A stretch of DNA of 64,000 bases from Seonamhaeicola sp. S2-3 (GTDB lineage: Bacteria > Bacteroidota > Bacteroidia > Flavobacteriales > Flavobacteriaceae), in contig NZ_CP019389.1 of the NCBI RefSeq assembly GCF_001971785.1, positions 2,553,001 through 2,617,000 of the forward strand, given 5' to 3'. Below are positions 33,700 to 42,087 of this stretch, in pieces (the first letter of the stretch is position 1; every line of letters begins with the position of its first letter). Made by a program: the position numbers and the translations under genes. The notes beneath the pieces are model-generated. The model was given only the letters and a program-made list of their open reading frames with translations. It had not been told where the DNA came from and searched no databases.

Positions 33700-35173
33700 A
33701 AATGAGTTGGTTTATTATGTTTTTTGGTAATGGTTTATCATTTATAAGCTTGCCTTTAATAGAATTTATAGGTTCTATATCATCAATTTGTATAAGGCTT
33801 TTACTTTTTGTGCTTAGCTTGCCATTTCCTGTTATTTGACTAATGGCTTCTGCTAAAAGGGGTTCGTTTTCATCACCTAAAACACCTAAATTGGTTCTAG
33901 TTTCGTTTAGGTAGGTGTTTGGTTCTAAGCCATCAAAAAAATCGGTATTATCATCAACATTGGCGTATTTAAAAATTAAAGGTTGCAATGCGTAAGTGTG
34001 GTTTGGGTTGGCGCCTTCTTTACCAAAATCTGATGAATCATATAATGTGGTAGACCCTTGGTATTTACCTCTTGTATTGGTGCCAATTTGAACAACATTA
34101 ATATAGGGGCTTAAAGAGTTAATGACTAACTCGCTAGCAGAGGCAGTCCAAGAGGTTGTTAAAACATATAGATTGTTTAGATTTAAACTGTTTAGAGACA
34201 TACCGTCTTCATTGTCAATAAATCTATCTAATAAATATTCGGGGTCATCATTTTCAAACAGTGTATGTAATTCGTTGTTGTAAAATCTTTTATTAAGAAT
34301 TTCTCCTGTAAATTGTCCTGTAATTAGGCTAGTCATTAAAATAGCTTTAGAGTTGTAACCTCCAGAGTTGTATCTTAAATCTAGTACTAAATTGGTAATG
34401 CCTTCGCTTTTAAAAGTTGAAAATACATCGTTGAGTTCAGAAGAACTTCCGTTAAACCCCGTATACATTAAATACCCAATTTTTTGTCCATCAACATTTA
34501 AAACTTTACTGGTATGAATGGGGTTTTCTGTAAATTCTTCTTTTGTAAGTGTTATGCTTGTACCTAAAGGCGTTACCGTATCATCATCTGTTTCTGTAGT
34601 GCCGTTGGTGTTATAGGTGCCTAAATCTATACTGTAACTATTGGCATTGAATAACGAATAATTATTATCTATTGATGAGTTGTAATATAATTGGGTTCCA
34701 TTAACTGCATAAAAAATATCACCTCTTTTTAAACCTTGTAAATCTGCGTTACTACCAGGTAATACGTACAGAACAATACCATATCTAACAGGGTCTGTGT
34801 TAGACCGTTTAATTGTGGTGAACTGCATACCATTAGTAAGAGTTGTTCCGTTTAAAAGCGCTTCATTTTCAAAGTAATTATCTGTAATCCAGCTAAACCT
34901 ATCAATAGTTTCGCGCTCATAAATTAAACTTTCAAACAATTCTTCAGGTGAAGTATAAGCGTTTAAATACTCTGTATATTCTTCATTACTTGAAAAACGA
35001 TTGTTAGCTAAATCTGGAACTTCATCTTTGTATAGATAAAAAACATTCATGCCTTTCCATACAAAATCATTTATTTCACTGGCAGAAATTTCGCTATCAT
35101 CATTGTCTTCAAAACAAGATGTAAAAAGTAATAAGTAACAAAAAAGAGGTATACTATATTTTAATATTTTCAT
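33692..35173 (-). CDS. S41 family C-terminal-processing protease-like lipoprotein (paralogue 2)
   Basis: A 493-residue lipoprotein (lipobox FTSCFE near residue 20). A PDZ-like domain (VLPGSNADLQGLKRGDIFYAVNG) at about residues 130-155 is followed by the S41 domain: IGYLMYTGFNGS, LVLDLRYNSGGY, the catalytic Ser in WTASASE near residue 341 and the Lys in RGKYQGS. It is a cell-surface or periplasmic serine protease. It follows a close paralogue (35186-36703) with a 12-bp gap, and the next gene overlaps its stop by 8 bp. Confidence 0.87.
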   Translation of the reverse strand: MKILKYSIPLFCYLLLFTSCFEDNDDSEISASEINDFVWKGMNVFYLYKDEVPDLANNRFSSNEEYTEYLNAYTSPEELFESLIYERETIDRFSWITDNYFENEALLNGTTLTNGMQFTTIKRSNTDPVRYGIVLYVLPGSNADLQGLKRGDIFYAVNGTQLYYNSSIDNNYSLFNANSYSIDLGTYNTNGTTETDDDTVTPLGTSITLTKEEFTENPIHTSKVLNVDGQKIGYLMYTGFNGSSSELNDVFSTFKSEGITNLVLDLRYNSGGYNSKAILMTSLITGQFTGEILNKRFYNNELHTLFENDDPEYLLDRFIDNEDGMSLNSLNLNNLYVLTTSWTASASELVINSLSPYINVVQIGTNTRGKYQGSTTLYDSSDFGKEGANPNHTYALQPLIFKYANVDDNTDFFDGLEPNTYLNETRTNLGVLGDENEPLLAEAISQITGNGKLSTKSKSLIQIDDIEPINSIKGKLINDKPLPKNIINQLIFE

Positions 35174-35185
35174 TTAGCGTTTTGG

Positions 35186-36703
35186 TTATTTTACAGGAAA
35201 ATCTTTATACATGTTTTTTCCTAATAAAGTAAAGTCTTTTGAATCTGCTAATATTTTTGCGTCAATTCCCTTAATATCTTTTTTAGATGATTTAGATGTT
35301 GCACCTGTAATAAGTTCTATGGCTTTAGCTAAAAAAGGTTCTGAAACATCACCTAGTACACCTAAATTATTAATATTTTCACCTTCATAGACACTGCCAG
35401 AACTGGTTTCATAAGTAATGGTATAATCGGGTGTAAGTCCGTCATAATAGTCAGATTCATCATTTGCATTAGCTGATTTGTATACTAATGGTTGTATAGC
35501 ATATTTGTGGTTAGGGTTAGCATTCTCCTTACTAAAATTACTAGAATCATATAGGGTAACAGAAGCAGTGTATTTTCCAGTTGTAGTTGTACCTATATGT
35601 GTTACATCTATATAAGGGCTTAAACCATTAATTATTAGCTCACTTGCAGAAGCAGAACTGCTTGTAGCTAAAATGTACACTTTATTTAGGTTTAATGATG
35701 AAATTGGGCTTGTTTCATCTGATAACGTATCGGTAAAATTATTTATAAGACTTTCTGGACTGTAAGTTTCAAAATAAGCTTGGTATTTATTATTCCAAAT
35801 TTCTTTAGAAAAAACTTGGTTTGTAAATTGTCCAGTAATCATGCTAGCTAAATTAATAGCAGAACTTACATAACCGCCAGGGTTATATCTTAAGTCTAAG
35901 ACTAGTTCTGTAACACCTTCTGCTTTAAAATTTGTAAAAACAGTATTAAGTTCTTCGTCAAAATCGGCAATAAATTGGTTGTACATTAAATAACCAATTT
36001 TATAACCATCTGTTTCTATTACTTTATTTATTAAAATGGGGTTTTCTGTAAATTCTGTTTTGGTAAGTGAAACAGTTTTTCCGTTTAAATAAACCGAACT
36101 ATCGGTTATATCTGCCATACCTAGAGTATAGGTATCATTGGTTCCAAACAATAAATCATAATAGTTATTTACGGTTAATTGTTCTCCATCAACGGTTAGA
36201 AAAAAATCTCCTCTGGAAATATCTTTTGTTGCTGCATCGGAATTATTTGCAACATACCTAACATAACCTAAAATATCATCAGAAGAAGAAAGTTTTAATA
36301 GCTGAAAATCTAATCCGTTGCTTTTAGAGATACCACTAAAAGAGTTTTCTAATTCAACATAATCATCTACAATAAAACTAAATTTATCAACTACATCCTT
36401 TTGATAAAGTAAATCATCAAATAAACTTTCTGGTGTGCTATAGCTATTTAAAAATGTATAGTATGCATCATTATCTATGAATTTATTGTCCCGTAAATTA
36501 GGAACTTCACTTTGCCATAAATAAATTTCATTTAAACCTAACCAAACAAAGTCGTTTACTTCATTGTCTAGTGTAATGGGTTCTTCAATTTCATCGTCGT
36601 CATTAATATCATCATTGTTGTCGGTAGAACTACAGTTAAAAAGAATTATGGAAAAACTTAGGAAAAAACTGAGTAAAAGGAAGTTGGGAGAATTATCTTT
36701 CAT
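35186..36703 (-). CDS. S41 family C-terminal-processing protease-like lipoprotein (paralogue 1)
   Basis: A 505-residue lipoprotein (lipobox LFNCSS near residue 24; the next ~20 residues are almost all Asp, Asn and Glu). The layout matches the downstream paralogue: PDZ-like region with RGDFFLTVDGEQL, then IGYLMYNQFIADF, LVLDLRYNPGGY, the catalytic Ser in SSASASE near residue 348 and Lys in TGKYTAS. The two share motifs along their full length, so they arose by tandem duplication. Targets are unknown. Confidence 0.87.
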   Translation of the reverse strand: MKDNSPNFLLLSFFLSFSIILFNCSSTDNNDDINDDDEIEEPITLDNEVNDFVWLGLNEIYLWQSEVPNLRDNKFIDNDAYYTFLNSYSTPESLFDDLLYQKDVVDKFSFIVDDYVELENSFSGISKSNGLDFQLLKLSSSDDILGYVRYVANNSDAATKDISRGDFFLTVDGEQLTVNNYYDLLFGTNDTYTLGMADITDSSVYLNGKTVSLTKTEFTENPILINKVIETDGYKIGYLMYNQFIADFDEELNTVFTNFKAEGVTELVLDLRYNPGGYVSSAINLASMITGQFTNQVFSKEIWNNKYQAYFETYSPESLINNFTDTLSDETSPISSLNLNKVYILATSSSASASELIINGLSPYIDVTHIGTTTTGKYTASVTLYDSSNFSKENANPNHKYAIQPLVYKSANANDESDYYDGLTPDYTITYETSSGSVYEGENINNLGVLGDVSEPFLAKAIELITGATSKSSKKDIKGIDAKILADSKDFTLLGKNMYKDFPVK

Positions 36704-36843
36704 ATTTTAAAATATGCTATTATTGTGATATAAAAACCTAAAATTACGTACATTATTGTTTAATAAAAAATTAAATGTTGAATTCTAGTCTAGAAGTATA
36801 AGTTAATAGTTTTTATGATAGATGAATGACATTAATAGATTAT

Positions 36844-36938
36844 CCTGCGTAAGGGATTGAGGCATTTGTTGAAGCTCCCTGAGGCACGAGGGAGCGACTG
36901 CCGAAAGCCCGACCCGACTTGGGAGGGTTACGCCCAAA
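36844..36938 (-). repeat. Dispersed palindromic repeat, copy 2 (long form, inverted)
   Basis: A 95-bp element on the minus strand that starts TTGGGCGTAACCC and ends CAATCCCTTACGCAGG. An internal GCTCCCT/AGGGAGC hairpin is at 36874-36895. It shares its ends and the GGGTCGGGCTTTCGGCAG block with 48856-48939. The rest of the gap 36704-37034 between the S41 and sigma genes holds nothing else I can identify. Confidence 0.85.
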
Positions 36939-37034
36939 TTATTTTTTTTTAATATAGTTGTAACAAAATAAATTCTGGTTCGTCGTAATAACAAATAGCA
37001 GAAAAGCTATTAACTCAACCAAACCAAACCCAAA

Positions 37035-37544
37035 ATGACTCAAACAGAGTTTTTAAATATTGTAATGCCTTTTAAAGATAAAGTATTTCGTTTAGCAAAA
37101 CGTTTGCTTGTATCTACTGAAGAGGCTGAAGATGCAACTCAAGAAGTTCTGTTAAAATTATGGAATAACAAAGCCAAAATTAAAGAGTATAAAAATGTAG
37201 AGGCGTTTTCTATGACTATGACTAAGAATTTTTGTTTTGATAAATTAAAATCTAAACAAGCTCAAAACTTAAAAATTGTTCATAGCAATTATGAAGAAAA
37301 AAACACACCACTACAAAAACAAGTTGAGTTAAATGATAGTGTAAGTTGGGTAGGAAAAATTATAGAAGATTTACCAGAACAGCAACGTATGATAATTCAA
37401 TTACGAGATATTGAGGAGTACGATTTAGATGAAATAGCAAAAATGCTTGATATGAAAAACACCGCAGTACGTGTAGCCTTATCAAGAGCAAGAAAAACAA
37501 TAAGAGAAAAATTAACTAATACGCATAATTATGGTATTAAATAA
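37035..37544 (+). CDS. ECF RNA polymerase sigma factor
   Basis: A 169-residue ECF sigma factor. Region 2: EEAEDATQEVLLKLWNNKAKI and AFSMTMTKNFCFDKLKSKQ (residues 28-75). Region 4: LPEQQRMIIQLRDIEEYDLDEIAKML and AVRVALSRARKTIREKL (residues 112-158). It starts an operon with a one-helix membrane protein (14-bp overlap) and two DUF4252 proteins, a common Bacteroidota arrangement. The upstream box TATAGTTG (36953-36960) is one base off the -7 consensus. Confidence 0.9.
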   Translation: MTQTEFLNIVMPFKDKVFRLAKRLLVSTEEAEDATQEVLLKLWNNKAKIKEYKNVEAFSMTMTKNFCFDKLKSKQAQNLKIVHSNYEEKNTPLQKQVELNDSVSWVGKIIEDLPEQQRMIIQLRDIEEYDLDEIAKMLDMKNTAVRVALSRARKTIREKLTNTHNYGIK

Positions 37545-38013
37545 TATAGAAAAATTACTAAAAAAATACGAGAACGGTGAAACCACTCTAAAAGAAGAGC
37601 AACAGTTAAAAAACTATTTTTCTCAAGAAACTGTAGCGCCACATTTAGAAATGTATAAGCCTATGTTCAACTATTTTTTAGCAAATAAACAAGAGCAGTT
37701 TACCAAAGACGTTCCATTAAAAACTAAGCGCATATTTAATTACAAATGGATTTCTGTCGCAGCTGTAGCAGTTCTTATGTTAGGGTTTTACTTTAATAGT
37801 TCAATAATTACAGATGATTGTAATGAATTAGGAACTTATTGTGAACCAGAACAAGCTCTAGAAGAAGTAACAAAACAATTGGCTATGATTTCTAATCACT
37901 TCAACAAAGGTACGCAAGCAGTTGGGTATTTAAAAGAAGTAGACAAAGGAACAGCCGCTTTAGGTTACTTAAATGAGATTGAAAATACTACCAGTATTAT
38001 TTTTAAAAAATAA
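37531..38013 (+). CDS. One-helix membrane protein, probable anti-sigma factor
   Basis: A 160-residue protein. The cytoplasmic N-terminal part (LLKKYENGETTLKEEQQLKNYF) resembles the start of Bacteroidota anti-sigma-like proteins. One membrane helix is at about residues 75-93 (WISVAAVAVLMLGFYFN), with a ~65-residue periplasmic part containing YLKEVDKGTAALGYLNEIEN, a short internal repeat of VGYLKEV and LGYLNEI. It overlaps the sigma gene by 14 bp. The anti-sigma role is inferred from position and topology. Confidence 0.72.
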   Translation: MVLNNIEKLLKKYENGETTLKEEQQLKNYFSQETVAPHLEMYKPMFNYFLANKQEQFTKDVPLKTKRIFNYKWISVAAVAVLMLGFYFNSSIITDDCNELGTYCEPEQALEEVTKQLAMISNHFNKGTQAVGYLKEVDKGTAALGYLNEIENTTSIIFKK

Positions 38014-38127
38014 CAGTTAAAAAAGAACAAAATGAAATGAGCATTGTAGAAAGCTTCACAAGTTAAATACAGAAGAATACCATGCGAATTACATTTTAAC
38101 AATTAAGAACAATTAAAGATTAATAAA

Positions 38128-38712
38128 ATGAAGACAAATTCAAATAAAATAAAGATGAACAACAGATTGATAATGTTTATAATGACCATTATGTTAGTGC
38201 CATTAACAGGAATGGCACAAAAGAACATTTTTGAAAAATATAGTGATAACCCCAATGTTACCTATGTAAATATAAAACCAAAAATGTTTCAAATGATAGC
38301 TAAGGTAGGTGTAGATACTAGTGATCCTGAAGCAAAAGCATTTATAGATATGGTAAAAAGTATTACCAGTTTTAAAACCATAGTCACAGATAATAAAACA
38401 ATTTCAACAGATATCTCTAAATGGGTAAAATCTCGTTCTAATTCTTTAGAAGAATTAATGGAAGTTAGAGATGATGGCAGTGAAGTAAAATTTTATGTAA
38501 AAGAAGGAAAAGATGCAGACCACGTAAAAGAACTTCTAATTTTTGTAAATGGAATAGATAACGTAATGGATGACAAAATTGAAATTAATGGTAAAGAACG
38601 AAAAATAGAAACCGTAGTAGTATCATTTACTGGCGATATTGATTTAAATGAAATATCTAAATTAACAGAAAAAATGAATATTCCAGCAGGACAACATTTA
38701 GAAAAAAAATAA
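38128..38712 (+). CDS. DUF4252 family secreted protein
   Basis: A 194-residue protein with a signal peptide ending near GMAQK (residue 31). Translation may start at the second Met (residue 10), giving a better signal sequence. FEKYSDNPNVTYVNIKPKMFQMIA is the DUF4252 hallmark. Function unknown. It is third in the sigma-factor operon, and the next gene is a second DUF4252 member, so both are probable targets or partners of this sigma system. Confidence 0.82.
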   Translation: MKTNSNKIKMNNRLIMFIMTIMLVPLTGMAQKNIFEKYSDNPNVTYVNIKPKMFQMIAKVGVDTSDPEAKAFIDMVKSITSFKTIVTDNKTISTDISKWVKSRSNSLEELMEVRDDGSEVKFYVKEGKDADHVKELLIFVNGIDNVMDDKIEINGKERKIETVVVSFTGDIDLNEISKLTEKMNIPAGQHLEKK

Positions 38713-38729
38713 ACAACTAATCATCAATC

Positions 38730-39272
38730 ATGCAACGAACAGTTAAATATTTATTAAGCACCATTTTAACCGCAGTTTTTTTAGTAAGCTGCGGTGATGG
38801 TGTTAGTTTACAGCGCTATTACGTAGATAACCAAGAAACTGAAAATTTTATCACTCAAGATATACCAATTTCTATGGTAGAACTAGATAAAACAAATTTT
38901 ACTGAAGCGCAACATGAAGCCTATAACTCTGTAAAACGACTAAATTTTTTAGGATATAAAGCATCTGATACAAATATTGAAACTTATAACAAAGAGTTAG
39001 CAACGGTTAAAACCATTTTGAATGATGATAAGTATCAAGACTTAATGGAGTTTAGTGATAGAGGTAGAAAAATAGTTGTAAAATATATTGGCGATGATGA
39101 AGAAGCCGATGAAATTGTAGTTTTTGGGAGCGCTAAAGAAATGGGGTTTGCTATTGTTAGAATATTAGGAAATAACATGAGTCCAGAAAAAATGGGTGTT
39201 TTGTTGCATAGTTTACAAAACGCAAATGTTAATGAAAGTCAAGTGCAAGATATTATGAATTTCTTTAAGTAG
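38730..39272 (+). CDS. DUF4252 family lipoprotein
   Basis: A 180-residue lipoprotein (lipobox LVSCGD near residue 22). FLGYKASDTNIETYNKELATVKTIL and the C-terminal NMSPEKMGVLLHSLQNANVNES fit DUF4252. It is last in the operon and followed by a strong terminator. It probably acts in the periplasm with the preceding DUF4252 protein. Function unknown. Confidence 0.8.
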   Translation: MQRTVKYLLSTILTAVFLVSCGDGVSLQRYYVDNQETENFITQDIPISMVELDKTNFTEAQHEAYNSVKRLNFLGYKASDTNIETYNKELATVKTILNDDKYQDLMEFSDRGRKIVVKYIGDDEEADEIVVFGSAKEMGFAIVRILGNNMSPEKMGVLLHSLQNANVNESQVQDIMNFFK

Positions 39273-39294
39273 ATTTTATATTTTAAATGTTAAT

Positions 39295-39332
39295 AAAAAA
39301 GGCTTGGCTATAATTATAGACAAGCCTTTTTT
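39295..39332. terminator. Bidirectional terminator after the DUF4252 operon
   Basis: AAAAAAGGCTTG pairs with CAAGCCTTTTTT, with an inner CTATAATTATAG helix (39295-39332). It ends at the stop of the convergent 68-residue protein gene. Confidence 0.88.
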
Positions 39333-39538
39333 TATTCCTCTACTATAATTTCTTCGCTTTTTTCTTCTTCTTTAACTTTAAAAGATTTCACCGTAATAAG
39401 GTTAATAATAATGGCTAAAAAAATAATAGTAAGAATAGTTAATACCAAGAAATTATCTAAAATATCTAACATGCCAGAAACAAACATGCCCCCAACCCAA
39501 AGGCCACAGAATAATAAAGATTGTTTATCGGTTAACAT
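39332..39538 (-). CDS. Small two-helix membrane protein
   Basis: A 68-residue protein with hydrophobic segments at about residues 8-25 and 29-50 and an acidic tail rich in Glu/Lys (KEEEKSEEIIVEE). No family recognised. It lies 9 bp after the purB stop on the same strand and so is probably transcribed with it. Confidence 0.65.
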   Translation of the reverse strand: MLTDKQSLLFCGLWVGGMFVSGMLDILDNFLVLTILTIIFLAIIINLITVKSFKVKEEEKSEEIIVEE

Positions 39539-39547
39539 AATTAATTT

Positions 39548-40891
39548 TTAAATACCAGTATAGTTACTAGGAGTAATACGTTTTAATTCCTCTTTTATTG
39601 TATCAGACACCTCTAAAGTATCAATAAAATTTGAAATAGAATCTTGATTAATTTTTTCGTTTGTTCTTGTTAATCCTTTTAATGCCTCGTAAGGGTTTGG
39701 ATATCCTTCTCTACGTAAAATGGTTTGAATAGCCTCTGCAACTACAGCCCAATTATTTTCAAGGTCTGCAGCAAATTTACTTTTGTTTAATAATAATTTG
39801 TTTAAACCTTTTAAAGTAGATTTAAAGCCTATAATTGTATGTCCAAAAGGAACACCTACGTTACGTAAAACGGTACTATCAGTTAAATCGCGTTGTAATC
39901 TAGAAATAGGTAGTTTAGCAGACAAGTGTTCAAAAATAGCGTTGGCAATTCCTAAGTTTCCTTCACTGTTTTCAAAATCAATAGGGTTTACTTTATGTGG
40001 CATTGCAGAACTTCCTACTTCGCCCTTTTTTATTTTTTGTTTAAAGTAATCCATTGACACGTAGGTCCACACATCTCTATCTAAATCAATAAGGATGGTG
40101 TTAATACGTTTTAAACAATCAAATAACGCCGCCATATGGTCATAATGCTCAATTTGTGTTGTTGGAAACGAGTGGTGTAACCCTAATTTTTCTTGTACAA
40201 AAGAGTCTCCAAAAGCTTTCCAATCAATATCTGGGTAAGCTACATGATGAGCATTAAAATTTCCTGTAGCACCACCAAATTTTGCAGCACTAGGTATATC
40301 GTTTAATAAATTAAATTGTTCTTCTAAACGGGTTACAAAAACCGCAATTTCTTTACCTAAACGGGTTGGCGATGCTGGCTGACCGTGTGTTCTTGCTAGC
40401 ATAGGAACCTCTGCCCATTCTTTGGTTAATTCCTTTAGTTTTTCTAAAACGGTGAAATATTCTGGAACATAAACATTGTTCATTGCTTCCTTAATACTTA
40501 AAGGAATGGCCGTATTGTTGATGTCTTGTGAGGTTAATCCAAAATGGATAAATTCTTTGTATTGAGATAACCCTAAGGCGTCAAATTTTTCTTTTATAAA
40601 GTATTCAACCGCTTTAACATCATGGTTGGTAACACTTTCAATTTTTTTAATAGCTAAAGCATCTTCCGAAGAAAAATCTTTATAAATAGTTCTTAATTCA
40701 TCAAAAAGAACATGGTCAACATCTGCTAGTTGTGGTAAAGGTATTTCACAAAGCGCAATAAAGTATTCAATTTCAACTAAAACACGATATTTTATTAAGG
40801 CTTCTTCAGAAAAAAAAGGAGCTAAAGCGTCTGCTTTACTTCTATAACGTCCATCTATTGGAGAGATGGCATTTAATACAGATAATGACAT
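39548..40891 (-). CDS. purB: Adenylosuccinate lyase
   Basis: A 447-residue fumarase-superfamily enzyme of purine synthesis, cleaving SAICAR and adenylosuccinate with release of fumarate. The signature GSSAMPHKVNPIDFENSEGN is near residue 290. Other active-site regions are RTHGQPASPTRLGKE near residue 168 and TSQDINNTAIPLS near 122. Length and features are normal. Its own TATCTTTG box lies upstream, and a helical-repeat protein gene precedes it. Confidence 0.95.
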   Translation of the reverse strand: MSLSVLNAISPIDGRYRSKADALAPFFSEEALIKYRVLVEIEYFIALCEIPLPQLADVDHVLFDELRTIYKDFSSEDALAIKKIESVTNHDVKAVEYFIKEKFDALGLSQYKEFIHFGLTSQDINNTAIPLSIKEAMNNVYVPEYFTVLEKLKELTKEWAEVPMLARTHGQPASPTRLGKEIAVFVTRLEEQFNLLNDIPSAAKFGGATGNFNAHHVAYPDIDWKAFGDSFVQEKLGLHHSFPTTQIEHYDHMAALFDCLKRINTILIDLDRDVWTYVSMDYFKQKIKKGEVGSSAMPHKVNPIDFENSEGNLGIANAIFEHLSAKLPISRLQRDLTDSTVLRNVGVPFGHTIIGFKSTLKGLNKLLLNKSKFAADLENNWAVVAEAIQTILRREGYPNPYEALKGLTRTNEKINQDSISNFIDTLEVSDTIKEELKRITPSNYTGI

Positions 40892-40916
40892 ATTTAATGT
40901 GAATTTTAAGAAGTTG

Positions 40917-40924
40917 CAAAGATA
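40917..40924 (-). promoter_or_regulatory. Putative -7 box of purB
   Basis: The minus strand reads TATCTTTG followed by CAAC, a match to TAnnTTTG, 25 bp before the purB ATG. Confidence 0.55.
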
Positions 40925-40987
40925 TAATTTTTAGATGGAAGCTAGAAGTTTGTTCCCCTAAGTTTTTTAATATTGGTAACTTCTTTA

Positions 40988-41554
40988 TTAGGCTTTTTTA
41001 ATTTTTTTAAGAATATGTCTTGCTCTTGCTTTAAATGCTGCGGTTTGATTAGAAAAATCTCGTTCTAGAATGGTAATTAATTCTGGGTAAATCCAGTCAT
41101 ATTCTTTTCCAAAAAGAAAAAGTGTAGACATGCTATAAGCTTTAGGAGCTACTTTTTCATCATTAATCATATAGTCAAAGCAGGTTTCAATAATGCGTTC
41201 TTTATGGGTTGTACTTAATGCTGTCTTAATTTTATTGTCATCATTACAGGTATAAGCATTAGCAATAAGCTCGCAAATTTTAGCAATAGGCCTTACGGCA
41301 GAATCTAAATGAACTTTATGAATATTTTTGGTAAAGAAATCTAAATGCGGAATAATGGCTTCAATATCATCAGAACACATAAACTCAAAAACCCAAGCGG
41401 CACGCGGTGATATTTTGTCGTCTACTTTAAAAAGTATTTCTAATAATTTAGAAACTAACGTGGGGTTATTTATTACTAAATTAGCGTAGTAAGTTCTTTT
41501 TTCACGCGAGTGATTTACGTAGTTTAATTCGTTGTAAAGTTCGGTGGTAGTCAA
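40988..41554 (-). CDS. Helical-repeat (HEAT-like) protein upstream of purB
   Basis: A 188-residue all-helical, cytoplasmic protein. Repeated helical pairs (NPTLVSKLLEILFKVDDKIS, IEAIIPHLDFFTKNIHK, PELITILERDFSNQT) suggest a HEAT/ARM solenoid. The start appears to be TTG at 41554 (LTTTELYNELNYVNHSREKR); no internal ATG fits. Homologues in this family are often mislabelled adenylosuccinate lyase because they precede purB, but no lyase motif is present. Function unknown. Confidence 0.7.
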   Translation of the reverse strand: MTTTELYNELNYVNHSREKRTYYANLVINNPTLVSKLLEILFKVDDKISPRAAWVFEFMCSDDIEAIIPHLDFFTKNIHKVHLDSAVRPIAKICELIANAYTCNDDNKIKTALSTTHKERIIETCFDYMINDEKVAPKAYSMSTLFLFGKEYDWIYPELITILERDFSNQTAAFKARARHILKKIKKA

Positions 41555-41603
41555 ACGGAATTTTATTACTTTTAAAAAGTAAATTTATAAGAAATATTTT
41601 AGA

Positions 41604-42077
41604 ATGAAAACCTCAAAGAAAATCTTGTTAGCATTGTTAATTGTTTTTGTGATTGCTCAATTTTTTGGCCCAGAAAAAAATAACGGAGATATAACAAGTA
41701 TTGAACCGTTTTTAGCAGAAACAAAACCACCTCAAGAGGTGAGTTTAATATTGAAAGAGGCTTGTTTAGATTGCCATAGTGATGTAACAAGGTATCCATG
41801 GTATAGCAATATTACACCAGTAAATTATTGGTTAGCAGATCATATTAAGGATGGAAAAAAACATTTTAATGTCTCAAATTGGGAAGGTAATTCTATAAAA
41901 CGAAAAGACCACAAATTTGAAGAATTAATAGAAGAGGTTGAAGGAAAAGAAATGCCATTAAAGTCTTATACATGGACGCATACCAACGCTAAATTAACAG
42001 AAGCTCAAATTCAATCGGTGGTAGATTGGGCAAAAAATGTACGCTTAATGTACAGTATGAAACCTAAACCAGAATAG
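41604..42077 (+). CDS. Haem-binding domain protein (cytochrome-like)
   Basis: A 157-residue protein with an N-terminal membrane anchor or signal (KKILLALLIVFVIAQFF). The mature part has CLDCHSDVTRYPWYSNITPVNYW near residue 54, a CxxCH c-type haem site followed by the family's conserved W and P residues. It matches the haem-binding domain common in Bacteroidota. It probably acts in the periplasm in electron transfer or sensing. The next gene, a glycosyltransferase, starts 10 bp later. Confidence 0.85.
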   Translation: MKTSKKILLALLIVFVIAQFFGPEKNNGDITSIEPFLAETKPPQEVSLILKEACLDCHSDVTRYPWYSNITPVNYWLADHIKDGKKHFNVSNWEGNSIKRKDHKFEELIEEVEGKEMPLKSYTWTHTNAKLTEAQIQSVVDWAKNVRLMYSMKPKPE

Positions 42078-42087
42078 GTTAAGCGCT

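Noticed and set aside
36803-36994. 63-codon open frame on the minus strand
   Set aside because: It spans the dispersed palindromic repeat and has no protein features.
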